DNA of 64,000 nucleotides, taken from contig JACKBX010000011.1 of NCBI GenBank assembly GCA_020634375.1, forward strand, positions 1 through 64,000. The letters are read 5' to 3'. Source of the stretch: Ardenticatenaceae bacterium. Its GTDB lineage: Bacteria; Chloroflexota; Anaerolineae; Promineifilales; Promineifilaceae. Both the position numbers and the translations under genes were made by a program. Of the stretch, positions 24,947 through 34,741 are shown piece by piece (within the stretch, counting starts at the first letter, position 1; each line of letters opens with the position of its first letter). The notes beneath the pieces are model-generated. The model worked only from the letters and a program-made list of their open reading frames with translations. It ran no database searches and was not told the origin of the DNA.

Positions 24947-25573
24947 ATGTTCCAATCTGAGCCGTCATCACAATGGCAAAGCCAACAGCACCACCGAATT
25001 CTGAATGGTGATGTGACTGCGTTCGCTGAATTATGCGAGCAAGCCTTACCCCACCTGATTTCGTTTTTGCGCCGCCAATTTTCTAATGCGGACCCACATC
25101 TGCTGGAAAGTGCGGCTGTTGACTGCTTGTTAAACTATCAATCCAAACCAACTCAATATGATCCTGACCAACTGGCACTGTTTCCTTTTCTGCGCATGGC
25201 CGCCCGTGGCGACTTGCTAAATGCACTCGATAGCCAACGCCGGGAAGAACGCAGATTAGTTAACATTGATGATGATTACGTTCAACAGCGATTACCTGCG
25301 GATGATGGGATTACGGCCGTTGCCGAATTCGATGAGTGGCTGCAACAACATACAGACGTTCCGCGCAAAGAAATTTTGCGGGCGCTGTATGCCAAACTCG
25401 ATCAGACAGACCGGCAAATCTTGCGCTTGATATTGGAGGGTGTGCGCGAAACCAGCCAGTTTGCACTGGTCATGGGACTGGAAAACGAAGAGGCCCAAAC
25501 CCAACGAGAAGCCGTAAAACGAGCGAAAGACCGCATAAAAAAACAGTTGCGACGATTTGGGAAACAGCTATAA
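24947..25573 (+). CDS. Divergent ECF-type RNA polymerase sigma factor
   Basis: 208 residues. HHRILNGDVTAFAELCEQAL and the next helices resemble sigma region 2, and the end (ILRALYAKLDQTDRQILRLI then QREAVKRAKDRIKKQLRRFG) resembles region 4 in the way of divergent ECF sigma factors. Region 2.4 is not clear. The next gene encodes a membrane protein with a FecR-like outer domain, the usual form of a sigma regulator, which supports the call. It could also be a sigma-like protein with another role. Confidence 0.7.
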   Translation: MFQSEPSSQWQSQQHHRILNGDVTAFAELCEQALPHLISFLRRQFSNADPHLLESAAVDCLLNYQSKPTQYDPDQLALFPFLRMAARGDLLNALDSQRREERRLVNIDDDYVQQRLPADDGITAVAEFDEWLQQHTDVPRKEILRALYAKLDQTDRQILRLILEGVRETSQFALVMGLENEEAQTQREAVKRAKDRIKKQLRRFGKQL

Positions 25574-25656
25574 AAGTGTCGAACTTGGGGTGCGGGGTCG
25601 GAACAAGTAAATGAAGGCATTGGTTTACGAAATTTTTTAGACCTGGAGTAAATGGT

Positions 25657-27180
25657 ATGAATGATTTACTTGACAAAATGGCCTGGCAGGCACGTGATGA
25701 TGCTTCTCTTTTCGCATCTTTGATTGAGCAGCAGTGTGAACGTCAGGGCATTACATGGGACGAGTTAGCTGACCAATTACAAATTGAGCGTGTTCAATTG
25801 TCTAAACTGGCGCTGTGCCGCCGTCCGCGAGGCAATCAACTCGCCCAAGATTTAACACAAATTGCCACCTACGTGGGCGTTGACAAAGCGAATCTCGTAC
25901 AGTTTGCCAAACAGGCTGGCTATCCTGTACGAGTGAATACGGCGAAACAGAAACGGCCGTTCCCCACCATTTTCCTCGACGCATTCCGCAAACGCCGCAC
26001 CATCGCCTTTAGCATGGTCACCGTTGTCGTCCTCATGCTAGCTGCCTTTGCCTTTGCCCAATCCGGCCCTTCCGCAGCAAGCCCAGAAGCCACCCTGGTT
26101 GTCTCCGCCGGACAAGCTGTTGTGACTCAAACCAGAAACTCTTTACTTGTATTTCCCAAAGAAGGAACGCTAACTTTGGCATCCGGTGAAGTTCTGGCTG
26201 TACGCGCCGGGGATCGGATCGAACTGGCGAAAGATGCGGCAGGTCAGTTACGGATGGTCAATGGCAGTGTTGTGGAATTGTCTGCGGGCACAATTTTGGA
26301 AGTTGCTGAATTAGTAGACACAGACGACGCGAATCGTGTTGAGCTGCGTGTGCTGGCCGGGCGTACCCTCAACCGCATCATGCACTTGCTTGGCCCGAAT
26401 GACAAATTCGATGTACGCACCCCCTCTTCAACAGCTTCTGTACGCGGAACCGTCTTCACGGTAGAAGTCCTCTCTAACACGTCGTCCTATTTTGCAGTTG
26501 AAGAAGGCATTGTCCAGGTCACGATGGGTGATGAGGTCGTTGATGTACCCGCCGGGTTTGCAGTAACGGCCGTTACCAACCAACCCCTCGATCTGCAACC
26601 CGTAGAAGACCCACCCACCCCCACAGCAACCCCAGAACCGGTCACGCTGTGCCACATCCCGCCAGGCAACCCGGACAATCCACAAACGATTCAAGTGTCG
26701 CCAGAAGATGTGCAAGATCACCTCGATCACGGCGACTATCTGGGGCCATGCCAACCGCCAACCGCCACCGCTACTATCACGCCAACCGTCACTATCACGC
26801 CAACTGCTACCATAACTCCAACGGCCACACCGGAAGAAAAGGTCATCATCTGCCACGTCCCGCCGGGCAATGAGGGCAATCCGCAAACCATTGAAGTAGC
26901 AGCCTCGGCCGTCCCTGCACATCTGGCACATGGCGACTATTTGGGAGCTTGCTTGCCGCCAACTGCCACGCCAGTTCCAACCCCAATTCCACCAACCGCT
27001 ACGCCAGTACCACCGCCACCACCGACGGCAACACCGGTTCCGCCACCGCCAGAACCAGAACTGGTCACGATTTGCCACATTCCACCGGGCAACCCGGACA
27101 ATCCGCAAACCATCCAGGTATCGCCAGAAGATGTGGCTGCACATCTAGCACATGGGGATTACTTAGGGCCTTGCCACTAA
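25657..27180 (+). CDS. FecR-domain membrane protein with HTH-like N-terminus and three 34-residue CH-PPGN-HGDY repeats
   Basis: 507 residues. Residues about 20-95 form a helical Xre-like region (GITWDELADQLQIERVQLSK). One membrane segment follows at about 110-130. Residues about 145-310 are a FecR-type domain (LASGEVLAVRAGDRI, TPSSTASVRGTVFTV). The outer end has three repeats of exactly 34 codons running from CHIPPGNPDN to HGDYLGPC, each with two Cys and several His, joined by Pro/Thr-rich linkers. It follows the sigma-like gene and may hold it at the membrane. GGAG lies eight bases before the ATG. Confidence 0.8.
   Translation: MNDLLDKMAWQARDDASLFASLIEQQCERQGITWDELADQLQIERVQLSKLALCRRPRGNQLAQDLTQIATYVGVDKANLVQFAKQAGYPVRVNTAKQKRPFPTIFLDAFRKRRTIAFSMVTVVVLMLAAFAFAQSGPSAASPEATLVVSAGQAVVTQTRNSLLVFPKEGTLTLASGEVLAVRAGDRIELAKDAAGQLRMVNGSVVELSAGTILEVAELVDTDDANRVELRVLAGRTLNRIMHLLGPNDKFDVRTPSSTASVRGTVFTVEVLSNTSSYFAVEEGIVQVTMGDEVVDVPAGFAVTAVTNQPLDLQPVEDPPTPTATPEPVTLCHIPPGNPDNPQTIQVSPEDVQDHLDHGDYLGPCQPPTATATITPTVTITPTATITPTATPEEKVIICHVPPGNEGNPQTIEVAASAVPAHLAHGDYLGACLPPTATPVPTPIPPTATPVPPPPPTATPVPPPPEPELVTICHIPPGNPDNPQTIQVSPEDVAAHLAHGDYLGPCH
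26650..27174 (+). repeat. Three 102-base coding repeats
   Basis: Copies at 26650-26751, 26851-26952 and 27073-27174 each encode 34 residues beginning CHxPPGN and ending GDYLGxC. Copies 1 and 3 are closer to each other than to copy 2. All keep the two end cysteines, the His after the first, and HGDYLG. Confidence 0.85.
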
Positions 27181-27201
27181 CAAATTAACGATAACGATGA
27201 A

Positions 27202-27238
27202 AGAGGGGAGATCGAAAATCAATCTCCCCTCTTTTTTT
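27202..27238 (+). terminator. Terminator of the sigma/FecR operon
   Basis: AGAGGGGAGAT (27202-27212) pairs with ATCTCCCCTCT (27222-27232), followed by a T run to 27238. Confidence 0.88.
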
Positions 27239-27393
27239 GCAATGGTTCAGCACCGTGTGGTTTGAATTTTGGGTAGGGGCGGGATGACCGGGCCAGGCAT
27301 GCAGTCTGATAAATGGCTTTCCCTCAATTAACTGTGAATTGTGAAGCAGCCTGGGCAACTCATTAACCATTTACAAATTCACCCATTCACAAA

Positions 27394-30300
27394 TTAATGA
27401 TTAGCCTCCCCTAGTAACACATACACGGTTAGTGGCAATGACCGTTCTCGCAAAAACATGGGGGGGATTTCTTCGACGCGAACGCGGTCTTTAATTTGCT
27501 GGTATACCTTATCACCTATCATGATCTGGCCCATTTTTGCCTGAACTGCCAACTGAGCAGCAATGCTCACTGTGTCGCCGAAGGCCGTGTATATAGTACG
27601 CCGGGATGTACCGCTGCTGCCCACAATGGCCCGCCCCGAATAGATGCCGCAGCCAAATCCAATTTCCCGTGCGGGGTCATCCTCTGCCACGCTCTGTACA
27701 AATTCATCAATCCGTGCCCGCAAAGTGGAAGACGTTTGGATAGCCCGCCAAATATGATCCGTTTGCTGTAACGGCGCGTTGAAGATGATCATCATCTGCT
27801 CCCCTTCTACGTTTGCCATGGTGCCATCAAATTGCAAAGCTGTTTCTGTAACCATATCTTTGAAGCGGTTTGCCAACTCGACAACGAGAGCCGGTTCTAC
27901 AACGCCCGCGAAACGGCCGTATCCACGAATATCCACAAACAGCGCGGTAATCTCCTGCGCCTGCCCCTCCAAATTCAACTCGCCGCGGCGCACCGCTTCC
28001 AGCGTAGCCTCTGCTACCTGCGGTGTGACATTGCTGGCAAAAAGGCGCATCACTTCGCGGCGTAAACGCACTTCCGTAGAAAAACGGTAGGTCGTGACAG
28101 TGGCGTAGGTCAGAGCAATCGTGGCAAAAGGGTAAAGCAAATCCAGCATGACAGCCCTGGCATCAAACAACAACGATGCAGCCAAATAATAAAGCGCACC
28201 CAACCCCAATGCGAATGCCAAACCAGACCAGGGCCGATAGGAAACGAGACCCGTTAACACACCCAAAACAAGCAAGATGACAACCAGCGCCAGCGAAGAC
28301 GGCCGTACCACAAAACGCCCCGACCACACCGACTCAATGAGGTTTGCCATGATTTCCACCCCATACATGGGCCGCCCGCTGCTAACAGGAGTCAGATAAC
28401 GGTCTGGCTCGGCCGTTGCCGTAATGCCAATGAGGACGATCTTGTCCTTGAACAATTCAGCGGGCACACTACCATCCAACACATTCTGGTAGCTAACGGT
28501 TGTGAAGGCGTTGTCGCCGGGCTGCGCCGGGGGATTGCTGTAATAAACGCGGATTTCGCCAAACTCACCAACGGGTATCGAGCGCCCGGCATAAAAGAGA
28601 CGGCCGTCCTCCACCTGCGGCAAGTTCTGCATATCCACGCGATCCGTCAAATAAGTCTGGATAGCGGCAAGAGCCAAACTAGGATACCACTCATCCCCCA
28701 CAGAAATGATGGCCGGTATCTGACGCACGTACCCATCGTTATCATGCAAAATATTCGTGTGCCCCATGCCGGTGATGACGGCGCGGACATCTGCCTCCGG
28801 GAGAATGCGCTGCTCAAAACGCACCACACCAAGCTCGTCACGGATAGCATCCCCCTGCCCCAAGACCGGCTGGACAATGTTGCCCGCCTGCTGCATGGCA
28901 GCAACGAGAGCCGCATCATCTGCGGTTGGCGCATCAAAAAGAATATCAAACACAATGGCTTTGGCCCCGGCAGCACTAAGTTGGTCAATCAGTTGGGCAT
29001 GAAGCGCACGCGGCCAGGCATCCCAACGGCCGTATCGCTCCAAACTAGCATCATTCACCTCTACAATGGTCACAATGCCACTGGTTGGATACGGCGCAAA
29101 GTAACTATCGAGCATTTGCTCATCTAGCCGCCCCAAAATGCCAAAGGTCATCAGCAAACTAACCAACCCCCCAATAATCAGGCCCATAATGATCCGCGAC
29201 CAGGATAATCCACCACCGTCTTGCCACATGCTGGTAGCTATTTGCGCAATGCCAATTCGCCACCGCAGCCGTTTGGGAACCAGGCGCGGCAAACTGCCCG
29301 CATCGGCACGAACGGCTCCTAAAGTCTCCAACAACCACGCCTGCCCAGCCGTTTCTTGCGCATCGAGCAAGGCACGTACGGCCGCACCACTGCGCACACG
29401 CCCAACTAGCCGCGCAGCCTGCCGCGCCTGGGGCGTTGTGCCCAAGGCGAGGTGTGCCAATCTGGAATCGGCTATCTGAGAAAGGCCGGTTTCTTGCCAA
29501 TGATGTGTCGGGGCTACCGCCTGTTCTAAAACTGACAGTACACTGTTTCGCAGCGCCCAATTTTTATGGCCCACCGCCAGGTCAAGCAGGCGATCTACTG
29601 TCTCCGTCGTCAGTCGTCCGGTGGCCGTCAACATGTCAGGCTCGGATTGTAAGCGATGCAGGGCCAGGGTAACGGCCGTTTCCCCTTCGTGCAAAATCGT
29701 CTGTTCACACGCTGCCAGGCGTGCCTGCGAATCTGTTACCTGCCCCCACCAGTTGTCCAGCTTGTAATCATAAGCTAATGCACCCCGCAGCATGAAGAAA
29801 CGCTGCACGGCATTAGGCTGCAACTGAAGGGTTCCCGTTGCAGAACAGGCAGCATCAATCAGGGCAAAATGAGTCAGCCGCGCCGGGAATGGTGCCGCAG
29901 TGACCTCCCATTCATCAGCAAATTTGTGCAAAAAATGCCGCGCATCATCAAAAAGAATGGCTAATTCATAAGAAGCTGCCTCCGGATTCAGCAACATGCG
30001 TATATTGGGGTCAGCCCCGTCGGGAAATATGGAAGCCAGTAACTCGAAAACTTCAACGGCCGTTTCCGGGCGGTCACGCCATTGATAAGATGTTAATCGG
30101 CGCAGCACTGTAGCTAACTCAGGGGGCAATTCGGGATTAATTTCTCGTGGATCAGGAAGTTTAGCCGGGCCTTGTGACTGTTCCACCGCCAAAAACATCT
30201 CGCCATTCCAGGGCAGTTCCCCCGTCAACATCTCATACAGCATAATCCCCAGGCTAAAAATATCCGACTGCGCCATCATGGCATAATGAGAATGTTGCTC

Positions 30301-30870
30301 ATACGGTGCATATGGCCCTGTGCCTCTTCCCGTATGGAATGCACGGGTCTCAAAATTTAGACGGCGTGCCAACCCAAAGTCTGCAAGATAAACCCGATCC
30401 TGGCTGTCCAACAAAATGTTGCTGGGCTTGAGATCACGAAAAATGATGCCTCGCATATGCAAATAGGACAGCGCTGAGACAATTTGCGCCGTCATATGCA
30501 ACACAGTCTGCGGGGGTAATGGCCCCATTCGCAAACGATTTGCCAACGAACCCAGGCCGTTATACTGCATCACAAAGTAGAAGTAGTCTTCTGTCGTGCC
30601 AAATTCGTACAGAGGCAGAATGTGGGGGTGCTCCAGGCTGGCTACCAGGTGAACTTGCCGCTCGAAGTCTTCTGATATTTGCTCAATGGCCGCGCCATCT
30701 GTGCCAAAGGTGGGTACTAATTTGACCGCAACGATGCGTTGGCGACGGCCGTCCCAGGCTGACCAAACAACACCCTCACCCCCATAACCAATGCGTTCCA
30801 GCAAAGCAAAATGACCTAATTGATAACCGCGCCGTAAATTTTTATCCCAAAGAGGTTGCGTATCAAACAT
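27394..30870 (-). CDS. Ser/Thr protein kinase-CHASE2-class III nucleotide cyclase multidomain protein
   Basis: 1158 residues. About 20-290 is a eukaryote-type kinase (VAVKLVP lysine, IIFRDLKPSNILL, ADFGLARR). About 300-530 is a helical, possibly HEAT-like region. After one membrane segment comes a CHASE2 sensor (about 610-850: VEVNDASLERYGRWDAWPR, AIVFDILFDAP), two or three more membrane segments, and a cyclase domain (about 950-1150). In the cyclase the first metal Asp is present (LFVDIRGYGRFA), but the second is Glu (GEQMMIIF) and the catalytic Asn and Arg are Ser and Gln (DTVSIAAQL), so it may be inactive as a cyclase. It is divergent from an FHA gene. Confidence 0.88.
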   Translation of the reverse strand: MFDTQPLWDKNLRRGYQLGHFALLERIGYGGEGVVWSAWDGRRQRIVAVKLVPTFGTDGAAIEQISEDFERQVHLVASLEHPHILPLYEFGTTEDYFYFVMQYNGLGSLANRLRMGPLPPQTVLHMTAQIVSALSYLHMRGIIFRDLKPSNILLDSQDRVYLADFGLARRLNFETRAFHTGRGTGPYAPYEQHSHYAMMAQSDIFSLGIMLYEMLTGELPWNGEMFLAVEQSQGPAKLPDPREINPELPPELATVLRRLTSYQWRDRPETAVEVFELLASIFPDGADPNIRMLLNPEAASYELAILFDDARHFLHKFADEWEVTAAPFPARLTHFALIDAACSATGTLQLQPNAVQRFFMLRGALAYDYKLDNWWGQVTDSQARLAACEQTILHEGETAVTLALHRLQSEPDMLTATGRLTTETVDRLLDLAVGHKNWALRNSVLSVLEQAVAPTHHWQETGLSQIADSRLAHLALGTTPQARQAARLVGRVRSGAAVRALLDAQETAGQAWLLETLGAVRADAGSLPRLVPKRLRWRIGIAQIATSMWQDGGGLSWSRIIMGLIIGGLVSLLMTFGILGRLDEQMLDSYFAPYPTSGIVTIVEVNDASLERYGRWDAWPRALHAQLIDQLSAAGAKAIVFDILFDAPTADDAALVAAMQQAGNIVQPVLGQGDAIRDELGVVRFEQRILPEADVRAVITGMGHTNILHDNDGYVRQIPAIISVGDEWYPSLALAAIQTYLTDRVDMQNLPQVEDGRLFYAGRSIPVGEFGEIRVYYSNPPAQPGDNAFTTVSYQNVLDGSVPAELFKDKIVLIGITATAEPDRYLTPVSSGRPMYGVEIMANLIESVWSGRFVVRPSSLALVVILLVLGVLTGLVSYRPWSGLAFALGLGALYYLAASLLFDARAVMLDLLYPFATIALTYATVTTYRFSTEVRLRREVMRLFASNVTPQVAEATLEAVRRGELNLEGQAQEITALFVDIRGYGRFAGVVEPALVVELANRFKDMVTETALQFDGTMANVEGEQMMIIFNAPLQQTDHIWRAIQTSSTLRARIDEFVQSVAEDDPAREIGFGCGIYSGRAIVGSSGTSRRTIYTAFGDTVSIAAQLAVQAKMGQIMIGDKVYQQIKDRVRVEEIPPMFLRERSLPLTVYVLLGEANH

Positions 30871-31014
30871 AATTTTTGAAGATGCCTTTACCGCCGCCGT
30901 TACCGCTGGTAGACAGTTGTTTCAAAGCGCTAGATACTTGGTGACAGAGATGATTATACTGTACAATTTATAACAATCTACCAATATGACATTGTCAGCG
31001 TGTAAGAGTGAGCC

Positions 31015-32058
31015 ATGGATAATTTTCAAATCTGCCCAGCATGTCAACGTAAAAATACAGGCGATGTTATACACTGCATCTATTGTGGAACATCTCTAAA
31101 GGCCTCCGGTTCCCCAAAAACAATTACAACCAAAGGGGTGCATATCACACCAGCAGATTCTGCTGTCCAAGCATCTGGCTGCGCCAAAGTATACGCGCAG
31201 TTATCGGAAGACTCTCTGGCTTTACTGGTTGAGAAGGCAGAGGAACCGGTCATCATTAATCATGTGACTTCGGTGATTTTAGGACGAGGAGAGCAGCCTC
31301 CAGGCGTAGAATTTGTTGATCTGGCAGAAATAAGCGACATGATTTTGGGGATTTCACGGCAACATGCCCGTATCATTCGTGGAGACGGCATATTCTGGTT
31401 GGAAGATATGCACAGCACAAACGGCACCTGGCTTAATCGCAAACGCCTGGTGCCTGGCGTCCCCTACTCTCTCGCCACCAATGATGCAGTCTGGTTTGGC
31501 CCGGTTAAACTAACTGTTTGCTTCAGAAACGGACAGGATGTTGTAGAAAAGCCGCGCCCTGTCAGAGAAATGACCATTACGCTGCAATCACGCAACACAT
31601 TGGCGCTACCTATGCAACCTTTATCTCCAGACTACTTGTTGAAGTATGTGGCTCCCTATATGGATGCGTTGGCAGTCATGCAACAGGTTATAGATGATTG
31701 CCAGGGGAAAACGGCCGTTCCCATCCGCATCTACCATATCAAAGATCAGCACCAGGCCATTATCATCCATTTAGAAGAAGCCAACGAAGTTATTTCACTG
31801 GTGGACACCTTCATCACCCCCTGGCGTGACACACATTTCCACACACTTCAAACCAGCGACCAGGCAGACATCATAAAGCTTCTCAAGGAATTGGCCGATT
31901 TGCTTGCGCAAGCCCTGACCCCCAATCTATCTGAAACAGCCCATGATGCCTGTACAAAAGCTATCTTACCGGCACTGCACACTCTGGCTACCAGCCAACT
32001 AGATTTGATTCCCAATAACGACCCCAAAGAAACAAACACCCTCCCCGCAAACAATTAA
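31015..32058 (+). CDS. Zinc-ribbon and FHA domain protein
   Basis: 347 residues. Residues 7-25 form a zinc ribbon (CPACQRKNTGDVIHCIYC). Residues about 85-165 form a forkhead-associated domain: ILGRGEQPPG, SRQHARI, and MHSTNGTWLN are the phosphothreonine-binding turns. The remainder, about 180-347, has no recognised domain. FHA proteins bind Thr-phosphorylated partners, and the large kinase gene lies head to head across a 144-base gap, so this is probably its substrate or adaptor. No strong ribosome site is present. Confidence 0.85.
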   Translation: MDNFQICPACQRKNTGDVIHCIYCGTSLKASGSPKTITTKGVHITPADSAVQASGCAKVYAQLSEDSLALLVEKAEEPVIINHVTSVILGRGEQPPGVEFVDLAEISDMILGISRQHARIIRGDGIFWLEDMHSTNGTWLNRKRLVPGVPYSLATNDAVWFGPVKLTVCFRNGQDVVEKPRPVREMTITLQSRNTLALPMQPLSPDYLLKYVAPYMDALAVMQQVIDDCQGKTAVPIRIYHIKDQHQAIIIHLEEANEVISLVDTFITPWRDTHFHTLQTSDQADIIKLLKELADLLAQALTPNLSETAHDACTKAILPALHTLATSQLDLIPNNDPKETNTLPANN

Positions 32059-32072
32059 CCACCCATAAAACC

Positions 32073-32104
32073 AGTAGGGGCGAACCGGTCAGTTCGCCCC
32101 TACT
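32073..32104. terminator. Bidirectional hairpin between convergent genes
   Basis: AGTAGGGGCGAAC (32073-32085) pairs perfectly with GTTCGCCCCTACT (32092-32104) across six bases. On the minus strand TTTT follows two bases later; on the plus strand no T run follows at once. It separates the FHA gene from the CoA-transferase gene. Confidence 0.75.
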
Positions 32105-32131
32105 AAAACTCAATTTTCGCCAAATACCTGT

Positions 32132-33427
32132 CTAAATATACCCCAACTCCCTGGCTGCATGCGTCAATTCGTCGCGGAATTGTGGCGCTGAGATACTAAT
32201 CAACGCCTTCGCACGCTCTCGCACAGTCAGACCATATAAATCCACCGCGCCGAACTCCGTCACAACATAATGAATGTCATTGCGTGTGGTAACCACGCCG
32301 GAACCCTCATACAATTTGGGCACAATACGGCTCAATTCTCCCCCCTTCGCAGTTGAGAGAAAGGCAATAATCGGCAAGCCCCCCTGCGAGCGTGCCGCCC
32401 CGCGCATAAAGTCAATTTGCCCACCCACACCGCTGTAAAAACGAGTGCCAATGGAATCGGCACAGACCTGCCCGGTCAAGTCTATTTGCAAGGCAGAGTT
32501 AATTGCCACCATATTGTCGTTACGAGCAATGTTAAAAGGATCATTCACGTAGTCGGTCGGGTGCATTTCAATCATGGGGTTATTGTCCACGAAATCATAC
32601 AATTCTTTTGTGCCAAACAAGAATCCAGCTACGATTTTGCCAGGGTGAAAGTTCTTGCGTGCGCAGGTGATGACACCCCGCTCCACCATATCAATCACGC
32701 CATCTGAAAACAGCTCCGTATGAATGCCTAACTCTTTGTGTGATCCCAAGTTTCTCAGCACAGCATCTGGGATGCTGCCAATGCCCATTTGCAATGTTGC
32801 CCCATCAGGAATCAGTTCAGCAATGTTCGCGCCTACCTGCAAATGTTCGTCGGAGCTACCCCCCTGCGGCGCTTCAGGGATAGGGTAATCCACTTCTACA
32901 ATGTGGTCGAAGCGGCTGATGTGGATGAAACTGTCGCCCAATGTACGCGGCATTTGCCGGTTCACCTCGGCGATGACAATGCGGGCGTTTTCGGCGGCAG
33001 GCTTGGTTGTGCCCACTTCTACACCCATGCTGCAAAAGCCATGCTCGTCTGGTGGTGATACGGCAATAAGAGCGACGTCTATAGGGAGACGGCCGTTCCG
33101 AAACATATTCGGAATCTCAGACAAAAACACAGGCGTAAAGTCAGCCCGTCCCTGCTGTACAGCCTTGCGTACATTGTGCCCAATAAACAGCGCATTCACC
33201 CGAAAGACACCTTCATACTTCGGATCAATATACGGCGCATCAGCAAAAGTCAAAATGTGGGTGATTTCTACGTCGCGTAGCTCTGAAGCACGATCCACCA
33301 ATGCTTGTGAAAGCTGAATTGGCACACCAGCGCCGCCACCCAAATAAACACGATTACCCGATTCAATTTTACTCAACGCAGTCGCAACATCTGTCAACTT
33401 CTTGCGATAAAGTTTATCCCAGTTCAT
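32132..33427 (-). CDS. Acetyl-CoA hydrolase/4-hydroxybutyrate CoA-transferase family
   Basis: 431 residues, the usual family length. GIHTELFSDGVIDM places a Glu at position 238, equal in number to the catalytic Glu of the Clostridium 4-hydroxybutyrate CoA-transferase, which forms the CoA thioester intermediate. FYSGVGGQIDFMRGAARS is the family Gly-rich block. It moves CoA between acids, typically acetyl-CoA and another carboxylate. The start overlaps the end of the alanine dehydrogenase gene by 14 bases, so translation is coupled; together they may serve amino acid fermentation. The acid substrate cannot be read. Confidence 0.88.
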   Translation of the reverse strand: MNWDKLYRKKLTDVATALSKIESGNRVYLGGGAGVPIQLSQALVDRASELRDVEITHILTFADAPYIDPKYEGVFRVNALFIGHNVRKAVQQGRADFTPVFLSEIPNMFRNGRLPIDVALIAVSPPDEHGFCSMGVEVGTTKPAAENARIVIAEVNRQMPRTLGDSFIHISRFDHIVEVDYPIPEAPQGGSSDEHLQVGANIAELIPDGATLQMGIGSIPDAVLRNLGSHKELGIHTELFSDGVIDMVERGVITCARKNFHPGKIVAGFLFGTKELYDFVDNNPMIEMHPTDYVNDPFNIARNDNMVAINSALQIDLTGQVCADSIGTRFYSGVGGQIDFMRGAARSQGGLPIIAFLSTAKGGELSRIVPKLYEGSGVVTTRNDIHYVVTEFGAVDLYGLTVRERAKALISISAPQFRDELTHAARELGYI

Positions 33428-34580
33428 CAGTCGCCCCCCTCTTTATCGCCTCAAGCAACCCGCTAGAAATTTCCTGGCCTAAAGCAGACGCAATGCCTGG
33501 ATGCACCAGATCACCTTGATATAAATTGACACCCTGAATCAGCGCCGGGTCAGCCGCAATGGCCCCAAGCAGCCCATTCTCGCCAATATTCAACAGATAC
33601 GGAAGCGCGGCATTAGCCACAGCCCGGCTTGTTGTGCGGGCAATGGAAGCAGTTAGATTGGGCACACAATGATGAATGACCCCTTCGGCCACGTAAGCGG
33701 GATCGCGTAAAGTGGTCGGGCGGCTGGTTTCTACGCAACCTCCCTGGTCAATGGAGAAATCCATGATGACAGAACCAGGTCGCATCGCACGTACCATTTC
33801 GCGGGTAATCAGCACCGGCGCACGCTGCCCGTGTACAAACACAGCCCCTATCAGGACATCGGCAAATTTGACGACGCGCTTCAAGTTGTACTCGTTGGAG
33901 AACATGGTGGTCACTCGCCCACCAAATTCCTGGTCAAACTGGCGCAATTTTTGTGTACTTTTGTCCAAGACGATGACTTCTGCGCCTACGCCGACAAAGG
34001 CACGGGCTGCATTGAGTCCCAATATACCTCCCCCTACGATGACAACGGCCGCAGGCGGTACGCCTGGCAGCCCACTAAGCAAGATACCAAGCCCATTTCG
34101 CCCGCCAGGGAAAAACTTGTCGCTGCGCAGCAGGTCTGCGGCAACAAAAGGCGCTAATCGTCCGGCTACTTCACTGGCGGTCAGTAAGACGGGGTGACGG
34201 CCGTCCGTCTTTGCCAGCATTTCGTAGGCAACGGCCGTAATATTGTGCTCCTTCAACGCCTGCAATAAGTCCGGGGATGCCACCGACAGATGCAAAAAAG
34301 AAAAAATCATCTGCCCGGGGCGAAAATATTTGTACTCGGCCGCCGATGGGCGGGCTATTTTCACCACGATATCAGCACGGCCGTAAGCCTCGGCCGCAGA
34401 ATACACAATCTGCCCACCTGCATGCCGGAAATCTTCATCACTAAACCCGGCCCCCACGCCAGCATCCCGTTCAATGTAAACAGTATGACCAGCTTCTACC
34501 AGAGCCAGGACAATGTCTGGGGTCAAGCCCACACGCATTTCCAGGTCGCGTACTTCACGCGGTACGCCAAATTCTGTCAT
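33414..34580 (-). CDS. ald: Alanine dehydrogenase
   Basis: 388 residues, slightly longer than typical (about 370). EVRDLEMRVGLTP starts the family fold, FSFLHLSV holds the catalytic His, and VVKIARPSAAEY the substrate Lys. The NAD loop is VIVGGGILGLNAARA, and MDFSIDQGGCVETSRPTT plus VPNLTASIARTTS are characteristic of Ald rather than of transhydrogenase alpha. It interconverts alanine and pyruvate plus ammonia with NAD. GGAGG is seven bases before the ATG. The CoA-transferase overlaps downstream. Confidence 0.88.
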   Translation of the reverse strand: MTEFGVPREVRDLEMRVGLTPDIVLALVEAGHTVYIERDAGVGAGFSDEDFRHAGGQIVYSAAEAYGRADIVVKIARPSAAEYKYFRPGQMIFSFLHLSVASPDLLQALKEHNITAVAYEMLAKTDGRHPVLLTASEVAGRLAPFVAADLLRSDKFFPGGRNGLGILLSGLPGVPPAAVVIVGGGILGLNAARAFVGVGAEVIVLDKSTQKLRQFDQEFGGRVTTMFSNEYNLKRVVKFADVLIGAVFVHGQRAPVLITREMVRAMRPGSVIMDFSIDQGGCVETSRPTTLRDPAYVAEGVIHHCVPNLTASIARTTSRAVANAALPYLLNIGENGLLGAIAADPALIQGVNLYQGDLVHPGIASALGQEISSGLLEAIKRGATDELG

Positions 34581-34691
34581 GTCGTCGCCTCCATCAAAAG
34601 CGAGTGCGTTTACGGGTCTACGAGTTTGTTACTCAATGCCCGCTACTCATCATCCACCGCTTTGCTTGTATAAAATTTCACAATTCGTGAC

Positions 34692-34731
34692 AAAAAATAT
34701 AACCGGGTAGCCGTTTGACAGCCACCCGGTT
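34692..34731 (-). terminator. Terminator after the CBS-domain gene
   Basis: AACCGGGT (34701-34708) pairs with ACCCGGTT (34724-34731). On the minus strand the stem is followed by ATATTTTTT. It lies 11 bases past the stop of the CBS gene. Confidence 0.8.
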
Positions 34732-34741
34732 GTACAGTCTC

